From: Nymphaea colorata
Taxonomy: Eukaryota; Streptophyta; Magnoliopsida; Nymphaeales; Nymphaeaceae
Length of the DNA stretch: 64,000 nt
Assembly: GCF_008831285.2 (NCBI RefSeq)
Contig: NC_045142.1
Location: forward strand, 11,546,716-11,610,715
Reading direction: 5' to 3'
Below, one piece after another: positions 1 through 11,309 of this stretch. The position numbers and the translations under genes were made by a program. The notes under the pieces are model-generated. The model saw nothing but the letters and a program-made list of their open reading frames with translations. It made no database searches and had not been told where the DNA came from. Position 1 is the stretch's first letter, and every line of letters starts with the position of its first letter.

Positions 1-325
1 ATTTTGAGACTTAGTTTACAGGAGACAACGGCCATATCATAAAATGACTAAGTTATTTATTCATATATAGAAGAAAAAGGGAAAAATATTTGAACATTAA
101 GTAAAATTTTAACATACAAATTGATCAAGAGGCCGGCCTGTAAAATGAATAAGTTACTTATTGTTAGAAATATCTGCAACGAGTCAACTAGATCATATCA
201 CCGTTGATCCTCGAATATCGCATAGATCCTCGCCTCCACTGTACAGATTCACTGTTTTGCCGTGGTGCTTTCAATGATCACACAATTTCTTACAGGACTC
301 GCTTCTCAAAATTTGCGTTGGAACA

Positions 326-369
<44 letters not shown>

Positions 370-3300
370 GAGATAAGGGTGTGCGGACGCACAATAAAAA
401 CTGAATGTGTAGCGGTTATGTTGTTTGTTGAGCGCAACAGCGTTTTTTTTTTTTTTTTTTACCTTAAAAAAAAGTTCCTCGACGCATCGGGGAGCAGTGC
501 GGGGAAAGGCTGCAGTAAAAAAATTTTTTTACCCAGCGCCATCATGAATAGCCGGGCGGGGCGTCGCCGGAAGTTTGCCCTGGGGCAATTACTTTTCCTT
601 TGTTTGCTGAAGGGAGGCCGTTGCGTCCCCTTCGCGGCGCCACCAACGGTAGGAGGGAAGTCACCGGCCATCAGGCGACGGCGTCCCCATTATGGTGGTG
701 GCAAGGCATCGAGACGCCCTACTGTTTTTTCTTTAGAAAACGAACACTGTATTTAATAATATATATATATATTATAATTAATTATATTTTTATATTATTT
801 TATATTAAAAATATAATTTTATAACCTTAATTGGGCTGTTCTGTTGTTATGAGCTGCGGCTCGCCCCGATGTTTAGTCTGGGCCCTAACAGCTCCCCCTT
901 TGCTCTACTGTCCTGGAGCTCCTCTCCGGCCACGTGGTTGGTCTGGCCCACTGGTGATGGCGGAGGAGAGTCACTGTGTGTCTGAGAGAGAGACTAAGAG
1001 AGAGAGAGAGAGAGAGGAAGAAAGGAGAGAAAGAGAAGAGGGATCTAGCCATCCAGATTTTAGAACCAATGGCCCAAGTTTGATGTTGTTAGATGTTCAG
1101 GTTAACCGAACCGTTCTATATATATATATATGACCTTTGGTCTTCGGAACCTCCATCCAAACATTGTAGTATAATGCAACCTATTGGGCAAATATGATTA
1201 AACACATTGCTTTATGCATTACATATTACAAGAGGTTTCAAGCTTGGAGGAGAAATCCAAGGAACTTATGTTAGAAATTAAAAATTAGTGAGCCATTTTT
1301 GTAGTTGGATGCTTTTTTTTAATTAGATTTTACGACCTTGAGGAAAGTGAAAAAACATATATGCATAAAAGTTTTGTCGACCTCAACTTCGCTATCAATA
1401 AGACAAAAGTGAAAAAAAACAAAAGCTACTGTAGTAGGTGGAAGCTTCCTATTATGGTGATTTGTTAACATCATTAATGTCGATATCCTCTTCCCATAGT
1501 GCCAGGTTCAATGTCGTCACAAGTTACTCATAACTGAAAATTTATAAGATAACTTCTTTCACCATCTAAAACCTTATTTAGAATACCTTGTCGAAGAAAA
1601 CAGAAGAATTTGTCATAGAGTGTGTCTGATCATCGTCGACTTCTAGTAGAAGTCAACCAAATGAAGGACGTAATTGGTATGCTTGAAAAACCGATGCCTC
1701 ACAATTAACAATTGAGATACTTTGTATCTCAACTGATCTTTAAGGCAGTCCACTTCAAAAAGGTCTGAAGTTTAAATTGTATGGTCATTGTCACGACTCA
1801 ATGTGCATATCTTTTGTACCACAATAAGTCATGACGCTGATGAACCCTTACCCTAAAAAAAAAGAAAAAAAAAATCTTTATAAACCTTTTGTTCTCAGAC
1901 CTAAAGCCAGTGGATATTCAGTGTAGTTACGTTTCAGTCAACAATTTCTTTTTTCATGTGGATCTGAGAGTAATTTAAGTTCATCCAATTTGCAGGTTTG
2001 GTTTTAGCCCACAATAAGGCCACTTCTTCGACAAGGGGAAAGCCGCATGTGGGCTTGTGTCCATACATTTCTAGAAAATCTATTTATTCACATATTAGTT
2101 GGCACCATTCATTTGCTTATTTCGTATGGTGGTGCCTCTCAATCATTTAATTATGGTGCTCTTCAATCATTTTATCATATATTTTAGGGGTCTAAATTTT
2201 GTTGAATTAATACTCTTCAGCCATAAACTTTCCACCTCCGCCGTTCCTCTGGTGAATTTATAATGTAAATTAGAACACAAATTGACGTCTTGGCCGTGAT
2301 GTATTGAGGCATCTCATGTACCAACCAACTCTTACAGAGGCAGATTCAGTGGCTATGACTCTCATGCACATGACCAGCAAAATGGTGACAGAAGCCTCAA
2401 ATGAAGGAGCAATTACAGGAGGCATTTAAATATAGTGCAGCTGAACCAAAGACTTTGGTAGTGGAAAAAGTTAAGAAAAGGTATTGAGGTGAAAACTCTG
2501 TCCTTTAAGATTCTACATAACACAGGTCAGAGATGCCGGAAGTTCAGATTTGAATCGAAGGGCAAAGTCATTAGTTTGTTTGGTCATTGATCGGTTCCTT
2601 ATCATCAAGCAAAAATAAAGCTTATCAATGATATAAAATCTAGATTTTCAGCGTCGAAAAGTGTCATTGTTGTCGCTGGAGCCAAGAAAACTCGGTTTCC
2701 TCTTCTGAAATTTCTTTTCTTGCTTTCAACTTGGCTTCTGCTTCACACTAATTCTGGTTTCTGCTAACGTGATATTTGGTTTCGTTGGTAGTTGTGATTT
2801 AGCTTAAAGATGCAAATAGATGACTGAAAAGTGAAAACGTTGAGCATTAGGTCGAAAGAAGAGGTGCTAAGAATGGAAAAACAATCCATTCTGCAACTCT
2901 AGTTCTTCAGCTGATTCGAGTCGTGTCTTTCGCAAATCCAAACGACAGCAAGCCACCAAACCAGTGTCCTTTGATGATGACAATGACTCACTGAGAGAGA
3001 GAGAGAGAGAGAGAAATGGATTTACCAGAGGAGTCTTTTAGTTGAACCCGGTTTCCAGCCATTGCCTCGTGGCCTTCAAATCGTTCGGCCCGGTTTCCCA
3101 CTTTAATGCCAAACACGAAATTCAAATGAGTCACCGATTCTTCTGACCTTCCTACGCACAATAATGAACAATGGAAAAATTGAACAAAACGAAGGCATAT
3201 ATTCATCGTCGATTAATACAGGAAACAGCAGACCGAAATTCTCAAAACCGATAAATTTGCAGCCTGCTCTCACTCCACAAGTCCACTTTCTCCTCCTCTT
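1..3300. other. Gene-poor left flank with low-complexity tracts
   Basis: No coding region with recognisable homology is seen here. Visible features are a (TA)n tract near 328-363, a T-run near 440-460, a GC-rich block at about 480-720, an AT-rich stretch at 745-825, a G-box-like palindrome (CCACGTGG) near 930, and a (GA)n run near 995-1016. The interval 1140-2980 is AT-rich with no repeat structure I can classify. Open frames here are short, low-complexity driven and lack domain motifs, so I call none of them genes. Confidence 0.6.
328..363. repeat. (TA)n microsatellite
   Basis: Uninterrupted TA dinucleotide run of about 18 units. It is one of at least five long TA tracts in this window. Confidence 0.9.
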
Positions 3301-3481
3301 TCTTCAAAGCTCATTGTTCCCCCTCCTCCTCCTCCTCCCCCCCCTCTCTCTTTAGAGCTTATTCCTACCATTTATGTTTAAAAAATCACGTCACATTCTC
3401 TGCATTTCTCTGTGAAAAGAATCTGTCTTCCTGCCAGAAGATCAGGAGGAGGAAGAGGAAGAGACAGGGTGTTTTTCTGCA
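3290..3481 (+). promoter_or_regulatory. Pyrimidine-rich leader of the patellin gene
   Basis: The sequence just upstream of the patellin start codon holds strong CT/CTT/CCT runs (about 3290-3355) followed by a purine-rich stretch (about 3440-3475). CT-rich leaders are common in plant 5' untranslated regions. No convincing TATA box or transcription start can be placed by eye, so the core promoter is not called. Confidence 0.35.
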
Positions 3482-5143
3482 ATGGAAATGCAAGCCTCTG
3501 CACCAACACCACCGCCATCGCATGGTGGGGAGGCACCAACGAAGAAAGGTCTGGTGAGCACGCTCATGGAGGCGACCCTGCGGTCCTCCTCCTTCAAGGA
3601 GGACTCCTACTTCGTCTCCAGCCTCAAGGACTCGGAGAAGAAGGCTCTGGAGGAGTTCAAATGCAGGCTCCACAAGTCTGACCACTTCTCCAACGCCGCC
3701 CCCGATTCGAAGGCTCCCCACGTCTCCATGTGGGGCATTCCCCTGCTCGGAGGGGACGAGAGGGCGGACGTCCTCCTCCTCAAGTTCCTCCGAGCGAGGG
3801 ATTTCAGGGTGCAGGACGCCCTGGTGATGCTGGAGAAGTGCTTGGATTGGAGGAAGGAGTTCAACGCTGATGGCGTCGTGGATGAGGACCTGGGGTTCAA
3901 GGAGCTCGAAGGGGTGGTAGCCTACATGCACTCCTATGATAGGGAGGGCCACCCTGTTTGCTACAATGCGTATGGGCTCTTCAAGGACAAGCAGATGTAC
4001 GAGAAGATCTTTGGGGACGATGAGAAGTTGAAGAAGTTCTTGAGGTGGAGGGTACAGGTGCTGGAGAAGGGCATCAACCTTCTGCATTTCAAGCCTGGTG
4101 GTGTCAACTCCATGATCCAGATCACCGACTTGAAGAACATGCCCAAGAGGGAGCTTAGGGTTGCTTCTAATCACATTCTCTCCTTGTTCCAGGACAATTA
4201 TCCGGAGATGGTCGCCAGGAAGGTATAAAAGTTGAACCACAATGCTGTCTCTCTGTCTCCGTGTCTCTCTTTTTCTAAATTCTGAAGATGGTATGCAGAT
4301 TTTCATCAATGTGCCATGGTATTTTAGCATGATCTACTCCATGTTTAGTCCCTTCCTAACTCAGCGTACGAAGAGTAAATTTGTCATTGCAAGAGAGAAC
4401 AACGTCGCCGAGACGCTCTACAAGTAAGTTGGTGTTTCCAGATTTCTGTGCCTACCTACCATCTGGAAGATAGATTATAGGCCATATGATCTCTTACCGC
4501 TGCAAATTGGGGGTCTGCTTTTTAGGTTCATTCGCCCCGAAAATATACCGATTCAGTATGGAGGTCTAAGCCGTGCTGAGGACGTGCAGTCTGGGCCTGC
4601 TAAACCAGCGTCTGAGTTCTCCATTAAAGGTGGGGAGAAGGTTAATCTGGAAATTGAAGGCATTGAGGTATGCTTTTGATAATTTGAAACAGTATCTGTA
4701 TTTCTGTTATTTTTTATCGACCGTTTGCAGTTTGCCCTAAACCAATGTGCATTTCCCACTTTTACTGTATCATGTATGCTTGTAGATTCAATTTCTATTC
4801 CATCAATAAAATGCACTTCATTTCTCACTGATTAAACTGATTTGTTGGTTTGAATTTGCCCGTGATTTATGATAAGGGTGACGCGACCATAGTCTGGGAC
4901 TTGGTTGTGGGCGGTTGGGATCTGGACTATAGCGCTGAGTTCATACCAACTGCGGAGAGAAGCTACACGATCGCTGTGGAGAAGAGCAGGAAGATGGTCT
5001 ATGGAGATGCGCCTATTCATAATTGCTTCATTGCTAACGAGCAGGGAAAGCTCGTACTCTCAATTGACAACACCAATTCCAGGCGGAAAAAGGTCGCTGC
5101 CTACAGATACGTAGTGAGGAAGTCCTCTTCAATCCTTGTTTGA
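3482..5143 (+). CDS. PATL6: Patellin, PATL6-like SEC14-GOLD phospholipid-binding protein
   Basis: Four exons: 3482-4222, 4299-4423, 4526-4667, 4877-5143. All introns are GT..AG and the frame is continuous, giving 424 residues. Residues 1-80 form a short variable N-terminus. The CRAL-TRIO N-terminal helices include LLLKFLRARDF (98-108). The lipid-binding SEC14 lobe spans about 140-305 and contains KFLRWRVQVLE, HFKPGGVNS and FLTQRTKSKFV. The GOLD domain spans about 315-418 and contains VVGGWDLDYSAEF and a C-terminal KKVAAYRYVVRKS strand. Patellins bind phosphoinositides and act at the cell plate and plasma membrane in vesicle trafficking. The short N-terminus, lacking the long acidic region of PATL1/2, and the overall match point to the PATL6 subgroup. 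Exon 1 is clearly more GC-rich than the later exons. The start at 3482 is the first in-frame Met and gives the family N-terminus. No domain or motif is missing. Confidence 0.95.
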
Positions 5144-5172
5144 GGAGAGCCCATCAAGAAGATCTGATTATG

Positions 5173-5178
5173 AATAAA
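5173..5178 (+). terminator. Possible polyadenylation signal of the patellin gene
   Basis: An AATAAA hexamer lies about 30 bases after the patellin stop codon. It is close to the stop, and U-rich sequence follows, so the true cleavage site may be further downstream. Confidence 0.35.
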
Positions 5179-5179
5179 A

Positions 5180-7365
5180 ACATTGTCGGTTTTCCTGGTT
5201 GTTTCTTAGTTTTAAGGATATATTGTTACTGTGGTTTCTTTTTAATGTGTAAAGCGTTATGTTAAACAGTTCTTTACTTCTTTCTTCTGATATATGTATA
5301 AATAGGTATAGAATTGTTAGTAGGAAACGGTGGTAGAAACTAGAACATGGTGATAAAAGCAAGGCTGCTTTTTTGCAGAGTTGTTTTTTGTTTTTATTAT
5401 TGATGCTAATGTTTCCTGTTCGTTTCTGGGCATATGTGTGAGAAAATGAACTTTGGGCCCCTGTTTTTCTGATCATTTTTTTCTTCGATTGTCTTTCTCC
5501 TTTTTCTCCTTTCGGCGTGTTCAAAACTTTTACTTTTTTGGCTTCCTTTTGCTGCTGTGGTGAATGAGGGCACTATCATTGCTTGCATTGACGCCTAAAG
5601 GGAGACGGCACATGACCTGTGGGCACCTTGATTCACGAGTATCGATGCTGTTCCTCACCTCTAGATGGAAGGCTTCCGTGTAATTTTCTTTGTTTCTTTT
5701 GCGGCCTAGGCTGTAGAGTGTGCAAAGAGTCGTCGCCATTTAAATTTGAAACTTGTGAGAGAAAGAAAACCTTTCAGAAGCGTCTTCTCTTGGGAAAACT
5801 TGCAGAATACAGCAGCAGAGAAAGCTGCGGTACCTTCGTAAGCAAAAACCCATGTCATTTATTTTGTCTTCTGTGTCCATCTTGTGTTTAACTGAACCAC
5901 CAAAGTTCTGGAAGTTCTGAACTTCTGGATCTTTAATGTTCTTTCTGTATTTGCATAGTAATGTTTCTCTCATTTTTTTATCTTTTTTATCTCTTGGAAG
6001 CAAGCGTTCACGCTACCACTCAACACTCCTCTCTCTCTTTGTCTCTGTCTCTTTTATTTTAAACTATTTGAAGGCACACGGGTACGATCAACATTTTGAA
6101 AATAAAAAAATGTACTCTGTGGTGCACGTTGTCGGAAAAGTATACATTATCATAGCAGCAGCGCTGCTGAATGAAAGGCGTTGGTTCATGTGGAAACAGT
6201 GTTCATATGTTACAATAAATTTAAGCTTAAAAATCTTTTGTATGGAAATTTCTAAAGGAGGCTTAAACTATCAGCAAGAGTACAAAATCACCTCACCTAA
6301 TGCTTTTGTTAGAAGAAAATCTAGCATTTTTCATCATTAATCAAATCGACCTTTTCCGTTACATTAATTTGAGTACTATATCTGAAATCAGAGATGAGTT
6401 GATGTTTTGAAACTAACCTACAAGTTAGGGTTTTCCTTTATAACGGGCACGAAGCTTAAAGTTTCTTGATCTCTTAAGATCCCATGCTCCTTTTCCTTTG
6501 TGCCTTCGGCTATATCTTACCTAATACTGGCTGTTTGGATCGATTTACTGTTATCCCTTTCAATGCCTGCCACTGTTTGTAGCTCAAAGGAGGATGAGGA
6601 GAATCAGCTTGACCAACTATGTGGTGCCCCTTAAATGCCCGTCACTGTTTGTAGTCTAAAAGAAAATGAGAAAAATCAGCCTTACCACCTTAGTAAGACA
6701 GCAATTGTATTTTTATCCAACTAAATTTTCACAAAATAATATATTTGTTAATGTTAATTGCATGGTGATTTGTCTATGATGTGCTTAGAATCATAGTTAC
6801 GTCTTAAATGTAAGAGTTGATGTTAACTCTTTGTGCTGCAAAAAGGGGGCACCGATATGCAAGTTGAAACATAACGAGAGCACCACTTTGAAGCATTCAA
6901 ATTGCACATAATAACTTATAAGGGTGGGGGCTTCTGCTTCAGCTAGACCTAGGATGAAGAAGTACTCGTTCAAACGAGGATTTGTTAATCAAAATTGAAG
7001 TGATGAGTTTCAAAATCGTTTATATTAAATTAGAAAGAAAAAGTTGGCTGCAATAAGATATAAACAAAGGCAACATGGTCACTCTTCCCCAGTCCAAGCA
7101 GTATTACAAAAGTATGGTGTTGACCAGTGACGATCTACTGCACATCGGTTGACAAATGATCTTCGTGTTGTACCTTCGTTATGCTTGTTCTAAGTGGACT
7201 GGACTGTTTAATCAATTGGTGAGCTCCTAAGCAGGGGATCCTCCCTGCTGTCCAGGCCGGGGGAATCTATGGGCTGATGGTAACTATGTTTTTTCTCATG
7301 ATCTTATTAAAGTATTGGCTGATGCAAAGGTTCTCAAACCAGAGGTATAACATAGTTGATCATTG
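5180..7365. other. Intergenic sequence, no gene recognised
   Basis: This is the 3' flank of the patellin gene followed by AT-rich intergenic sequence. Open frames around 5.2-6.3 kb lack domain motifs and are rich in Phe/Leu/Ser/Lys, as expected from AT-rich noncoding DNA. A short imperfect repeat (CCCGTCACTGTTTGTAG and CCTGCCACTGTTTGTAG, each followed by an AAAGGAGGATGAG-like purine stretch) occurs at about 6560 and 6640. No RNA gene is apparent. Confidence 0.5.
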
Positions 7366-7368
7366 GGT

Positions 7369-7559
7369 GGGTGGTAGAGGCGGAGCCAGAAATTTTTCAT
7401 GAGACAGACCGAATTAAAGTTTTTAAATTTTGGTTAAAGCCGAAATATCATTTTTTAAAAATTTTATATATAACAAGTGAAATTTTTTAAAATTTACATG
7501 TAATTTTTTTTTTTAAATTTTGAGGTGGGGCCAAGACCCATTTGGGCCCCACCCCTGGC
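7369..7559. mobile_element. MITE-like element with GGCGGAGCC end
   Basis: The segment starts with TAGAGGCGGAGCCAGAAATTT and ends with GGGGCCCCACCCCTGG. The ends are imperfectly complementary and the AT-rich core is shared with the element at 29688-29884 (ATATCATTTTT.AAAATTTT, AAATTTACATGTAA). It belongs to the family listed at 9611, where the target-site duplication is clear. Here I cannot define a duplication. Confidence 0.5.
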
Positions 7560-7745
7560 AAGTAGCACAATGGGAAGGCGAGTCATGAGTTCGATCTCCA
7601 TGAACTTACTGTATGCTTTATGGGGTATGGGGGTGGATTGAGAGTTTATTTAACAGTACATCATATCCACTTCAGGCGCCAAAACAACTCCAAACTCAAA
7701 AGGCAAGACTGGTGAGCTTCCACTCTCGTTCAGGCAGTGGCAGAG
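7553..7745 (+). mobile_element. tRNA-derived SINE-like unit 1
   Basis: An A-box-like TAGCACAATGGG (7563-7574) is followed 12 bases later by a B-box-like GAGTTCGATCTCC (7587-7599). The body then ends in a segment (GCTTCCACTCTCGTTCAGGC, near 7715-7733) that also ends unit 3. This layout is that of a plant SINE derived from a tRNA, with an internal pol III promoter. No poly-A tail or target duplication can be defined. Confidence 0.5.
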
Positions 7746-8182
7746 GCGGAGTCAATGGGGAGCCTGCACGGGCTGATATACAGGATGTGTTAGTAATACA
7801 TATGCATGCTCCCATCCAATAAAAATGCGATTCTTGAAGTTCGTAAACTCATGCACGAGTTGAGGGCATTTGTTGGGTTTTTGAAGTTCATAAACTCATG
7901 CATGCTTTGAGGGCATTAGATTCCCAAGCTGATAAGACTTTTCACATGGAAATGCAGGTTTTGTCTTTAATGTGTGGGTTCCACCAAGTTTTTGTCAGAT
8001 GTACTAAGGGCTTTGTTGGATTTAATCTTTGGATCAAATTCAGTACCGCTTGAAATTTGAAACCCTAGAAAGCAATCTGGACCTATGCATGCTCCTAATC
8101 ACATGGGCGTTCCTTTTTCAAACCATATGAAACCGTAGTTGCTTTTTATATGCTTTTGCATGAATAGCGACAAATATGCATA

Positions 8183-8362
8183 GAGGGGCCATAGCTCAAA
8201 CAGGCGGACATGGGGTGCATTCAAACCCCGAGGGGCTATTCTCTTTGTACCGTAAAGAGAGGGGAGTTGGGGTTGGATTGAGTTCTACATGTAAGTTGTT
8301 TCACCACTTAATACCGACACAACTTTGGACCTTGGGGCAAGGCTAAGAAGGGAGACTCGAAT
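8183..8362 (+). mobile_element. tRNA-derived SINE-like unit 2
   Basis: A-box-like TAGCTCAAACAGGCGG at about 8192 is followed by B-box-like CATTCAAACCCCG at about 8218. The body (ACCGACACAACTTTGGACCT) is shared with unit 3. It lies in a larger module that also shares about 140 bases of upstream sequence with unit 3. Confidence 0.55.
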
Positions 8363-8524
8363 CAATTCAGAATGTTTTGAAATCTGAAACCATAGAAAAC
8401 AACCTGAAACCTATTTATGCTTCTAATCACTTGGGCGTTCATTTTTTCTTCCTGGAAGAGAACACACTTTCATATGAAGGGCAGTTCTTACCATATGCTT
8501 TGATTTGATATGTACAAACATACC

Positions 8525-8718
8525 CCAATAGACATAGCTCAAACGGGCGGACTTCGGGCATGTTAGAGTTGTGTCTCCAATTCAAACCTGCAAGGGGGCT
8601 ATGCTCTTATACCATTGGGGGGTAAGTTAGTGATCTCACCACCTGGGACCGACACAGCTCTGGACCTTGGAGGTAAGGGAAAGGCTGAGGTTTCCACTCT
8701 CATTCAAGCGGTAGGAAT
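8525..8718 (+). mobile_element. tRNA-derived SINE-like unit 3
   Basis: A-box-like TAGCTCAAACGGGCGG near 8535 and B-box-like AATTCAAACCTGC near 8579. The body (GGGACCGACACAGCTCTGGA) resembles unit 2, and the end (TTTCCACTCTCATTCAAGCG) resembles unit 1. The upstream stretch (TAATCACTTGGGCGTTC, near 8430) repeats that upstream of unit 2 (TAATCACATGGGCGTTC, near 8097). Confidence 0.55.
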
Positions 8719-8719
8719 G

Positions 8720-9600
8720 GGATACTGCTCTCGCTGACTCGGAATATAGACACTTATAAATATGCAGAGTGAACTTGAGGAATAAATCTGCCTTTTAGGG
8801 TCTTGATTGCAGGGCTTATCCTAATACGTACTAAAGCTGCATATGCCCAATCAGTCTATATTAAGTACATTCACTGGAAACTGCCACACTTTAAAATTTG
8901 TTCAAGATAAGAAGTTCTTAGGAAGGGTTTAAAACCAAAGGGTTATCCACCAACAAATGAGTTACGATTTTCTACCTTTGTTCTTACAAGGATTGCTGTA
9001 TATAGAAATTTCAAAGGTGCCTGGGGCCATAATTCAAAGCCACGTGAACCAAAAAATGCAGTACAAAGAAAGGATCGTGTCCTATATGTCCCAAATCCAT
9101 CCGAGTCAAATGCAGACTCTCATTCTTAGTGGCCTTGAGATGTGGACGAGAGGACCAGCAAACAAACATTGTGATTTGTGTGCACCACTCGGTGCATGTA
9201 ATACATACACAAAAAAAGAAAAAAAAAGGCAGGAGTTAAGGTATTTTAGAAATTATTTAACAAGAAATGTCCTTTTCAGTCTTTTAACTTTTTTTTAAAT
9301 TTTTTATCCCTACAATTTTTTTTTAATAATCAAGGGTATTTTGGTCATTAAGTGTACTGGCGCACAAGAAAATTGTGCATCATCCGGCGCATAGCCAGCT
9401 CCGCAACCAAACACCCTCCTAGTGTTATTGTAACTTGATAATGGTAGTAGGCACTTGACTTTGGTGGTCTGGTTCATTTCTCCCTTTCTTCCACAACCGA
9501 AGATGCATAATGTATTTTTCGCTAGCTAAGGGAGCATAATACACTTTAAGCCTTTATTTCAGCAGAAGTAGCCAAACTAATTCCATAACTTAAATTGAAC
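8720..9600. other. Intergenic sequence, no gene recognised
   Basis: AT-rich sequence with several A and T runs (near 9210-9320). The open frame at 8957-9298 has no domain signature and ends in low-complexity sequence, so it is not called. Confidence 0.45.
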
Positions 9601-9610
9601 CTACTGAAAG

Positions 9611-9781
9611 CAGTGGCGGAGCCACACCCACCCCTCAAAGTTTCTTTATTTTCAATTGATGGCTTCATGTATTAGCTCATTCCCATGTATTGGTGCCCTA
9701 AAGAATGAGAGTTTTTGATTAAGTGCCCTCCGGCCCAAAGTTTTTTGGCCCTTTAGCTTGAATTTTTTTGCTCTGCCACTG
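9611..9781. mobile_element. hAT-like MITE with 8-bp target-site duplication
   Basis: This 171-bp segment begins CAGTGGCGGAGC and ends GCTCTGCCACTG, a near-perfect 12-bp terminal inverted repeat. It is flanked on both sides by ACTGAAAG (9603-9610 and 9782-9789). An 8-bp duplication and CAG..CTG ends are the signature of non-autonomous hAT elements. It is too short to code for anything. It is the clearest member of a family whose degraded copies recur at 7369, 11108, 20230 and 29688. Confidence 0.82.
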
Positions 9782-9797
9782 ACTGAAAGACCCAAAA

Positions 9798-9880
9798 TAA
9801 GGTTCTTTGGCTGTGTTAATTTGGAAATTATGCAAAACAAGGTTCTTTGGCTGTGTTAATTTGGAAATTATGCACTGCCA
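9798..9880. repeat. 40-bp tandem duplication
   Basis: GGTTCTTTGGCTGTGTTAAT and the following bases occur twice in direct succession (starting near 9801 and 9841) with no visible difference, so the duplication looks recent. Confidence 0.85.
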
Positions 9881-10039
9881 TGTAATGTTGGGTTTTAAAT
9901 AAGATTTCTGTGTTCATCATATATACTCATAGGAGGCATCTGCTAATAGGAATATTGTGTTCTCTGCAACATAGTATTCTGTGGACCTTATTTTAATATT
10001 TGGGTTACATTCAAAGGTAATCTTGCAGCAGACACTTTG

Positions 10040-10150
10040 TGAGTATCTCATGAATATACCCTAATTTTGAGGCAGATTCATAAGACATTAGTTTTAAACT
10101 TCTAGTGTCTCATGAATCTACTTCATTCTTGAAACAGATTCATAAGACAC
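10040..10150. repeat. Imperfect direct repeat, period about 65 bp
   Basis: TCTCATGAAT..ACAGATTCATAAGACA-like units occur at about 10045-10087 and 10110-10150 with several substitutions. Each unit also contains an internal partial palindrome (CATGAAT/ATTCATAAG). Confidence 0.6.
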
Positions 10151-10339
10151 TTACATGGTGTCCCTGATGCCATGCAACCTTTTACGGTACACAATATCAT
10201 AAAAAATGCAGTACTCTCATTACCAGATGTTGCCATAGGGGCCAAGCCAGCATTTTCTAAGGTTTTTCCAAAAAGGCCCATTATATTTTTCAAAATTTTT
10301 ATGCAGCCAAACAAAACTTTCTAGAAGCACTAACATATA

Positions 10340-10625
10340 ATGTTTTACTTAGAAAATTTGCCCCTCCCTCCACAAAAACCATCTCTAGAGGCTGCAGGTT
10401 GTAGACTGTAGTAATTTCCCAACTGGATTGCAATGGGCATGGTTTTAGCATCGAACAGGACAACCAAGTTCCCAAGCCCACCCCTCCTTGAAGCTGACAG
10501 AGGAATTGCCAATTCCAAATTTGGAAATACATTATTTGGGTGCGAGTCGCCATGCAATGGTACCAAAAATTCCTCACTCCTTGGAGACGGGTAAAGCCAG
10601 AAATTTTTTTGGCTGAGGGGCACTT
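10340..10625. mobile_element. Probable degraded MITE
   Basis: The ends resemble the GGCGGAGCC family in inverted form: AAAATTTGCCCCTCCCTCC on the left, and AAGCCAGAAATTTTTTTGGC followed by GAGGGGCA on the right. The target duplication is not recognisable. Confidence 0.35.
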
Positions 10626-11107
10626 GAGTCACCAACCTAGTGTGGCATGGTCACTGCATGTTAGTTGTAGTGCCCGAAATTTTTGGATGTAAGGGTATTA
10701 ATAGTAAATTTTGAATTCTTCAAGGTATCAATATGTATATGAGAAAATTTATCCCGAGGCGTCAATATAAAAACAAATACTTTTTATGGGTCTCTATGAC
10801 AATTGCCTACATGTTGCCTACACCTGCCTTCACCCTTGCTACATGTAGCTGAACTGGATCATGCTTTAATGCAATGTAATTGTGCTCACACCAGTGCACA
10901 CAGTAGCTCCACTAGTGTGTGGGAAGACTCAATGCCGGAAGAAAGGAACATAAACCTGAATCCCCTTAGGGCTTTTGGTGCAACGGCCGACGCCTAATTC
11001 ATGAGCTCAGTAGAAATGCAAACGATGATTGCCTGCTTACAGCCATGACCTGCTCAAACTATGGCTACCACCTTGGGTCTATAGTGGCAAATGAGTTAAG
11101 TAATAGA

Positions 11108-11301
11108 TAGGGGTGGAGCCAGGGGGCTGGGCAAGGGCCATCACCTTCCCCACCTACAACCCCTTTAAAGAAAAAAAAAAAAAACCATGTAATTTAATTT
11201 TTTTATTTAACCTGTGTAAAAATTTTGAAAGTTATGTTTCAGCTTAAAATTTTGCAATTATATTTCAGCCCCTAAATGAAAAATTTCTCGCTCTACCTCT
11301 A
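11108..11301. mobile_element. Degraded hAT-like MITE
   Basis: Begins TAGGGGTGGAGCC and ends CGCTCTACCTCTA, an imperfect inverted repeat. The flanks GTAATAGA (left) and GTCATAAA (right) match at 6 of 8 positions, which fits a decayed 8-bp target duplication. The interior is an A-run followed by AT-rich sequence, as in related copies. Confidence 0.6.
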
Positions 11302-11309
11302 GTCATAAA

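Noticed and set aside
262-756. 164-residue frame spanning TA and T runs
   Set aside because: It is dominated by microsatellite-encoded Ile/Tyr and homopolymer Phe, with no domain.
3386-4330. 314-residue minus-strand frame over patellin exon 1
   Set aside because: It is the antisense shadow of a GC-rich coding exon; the sense strand encodes a well-matched patellin.
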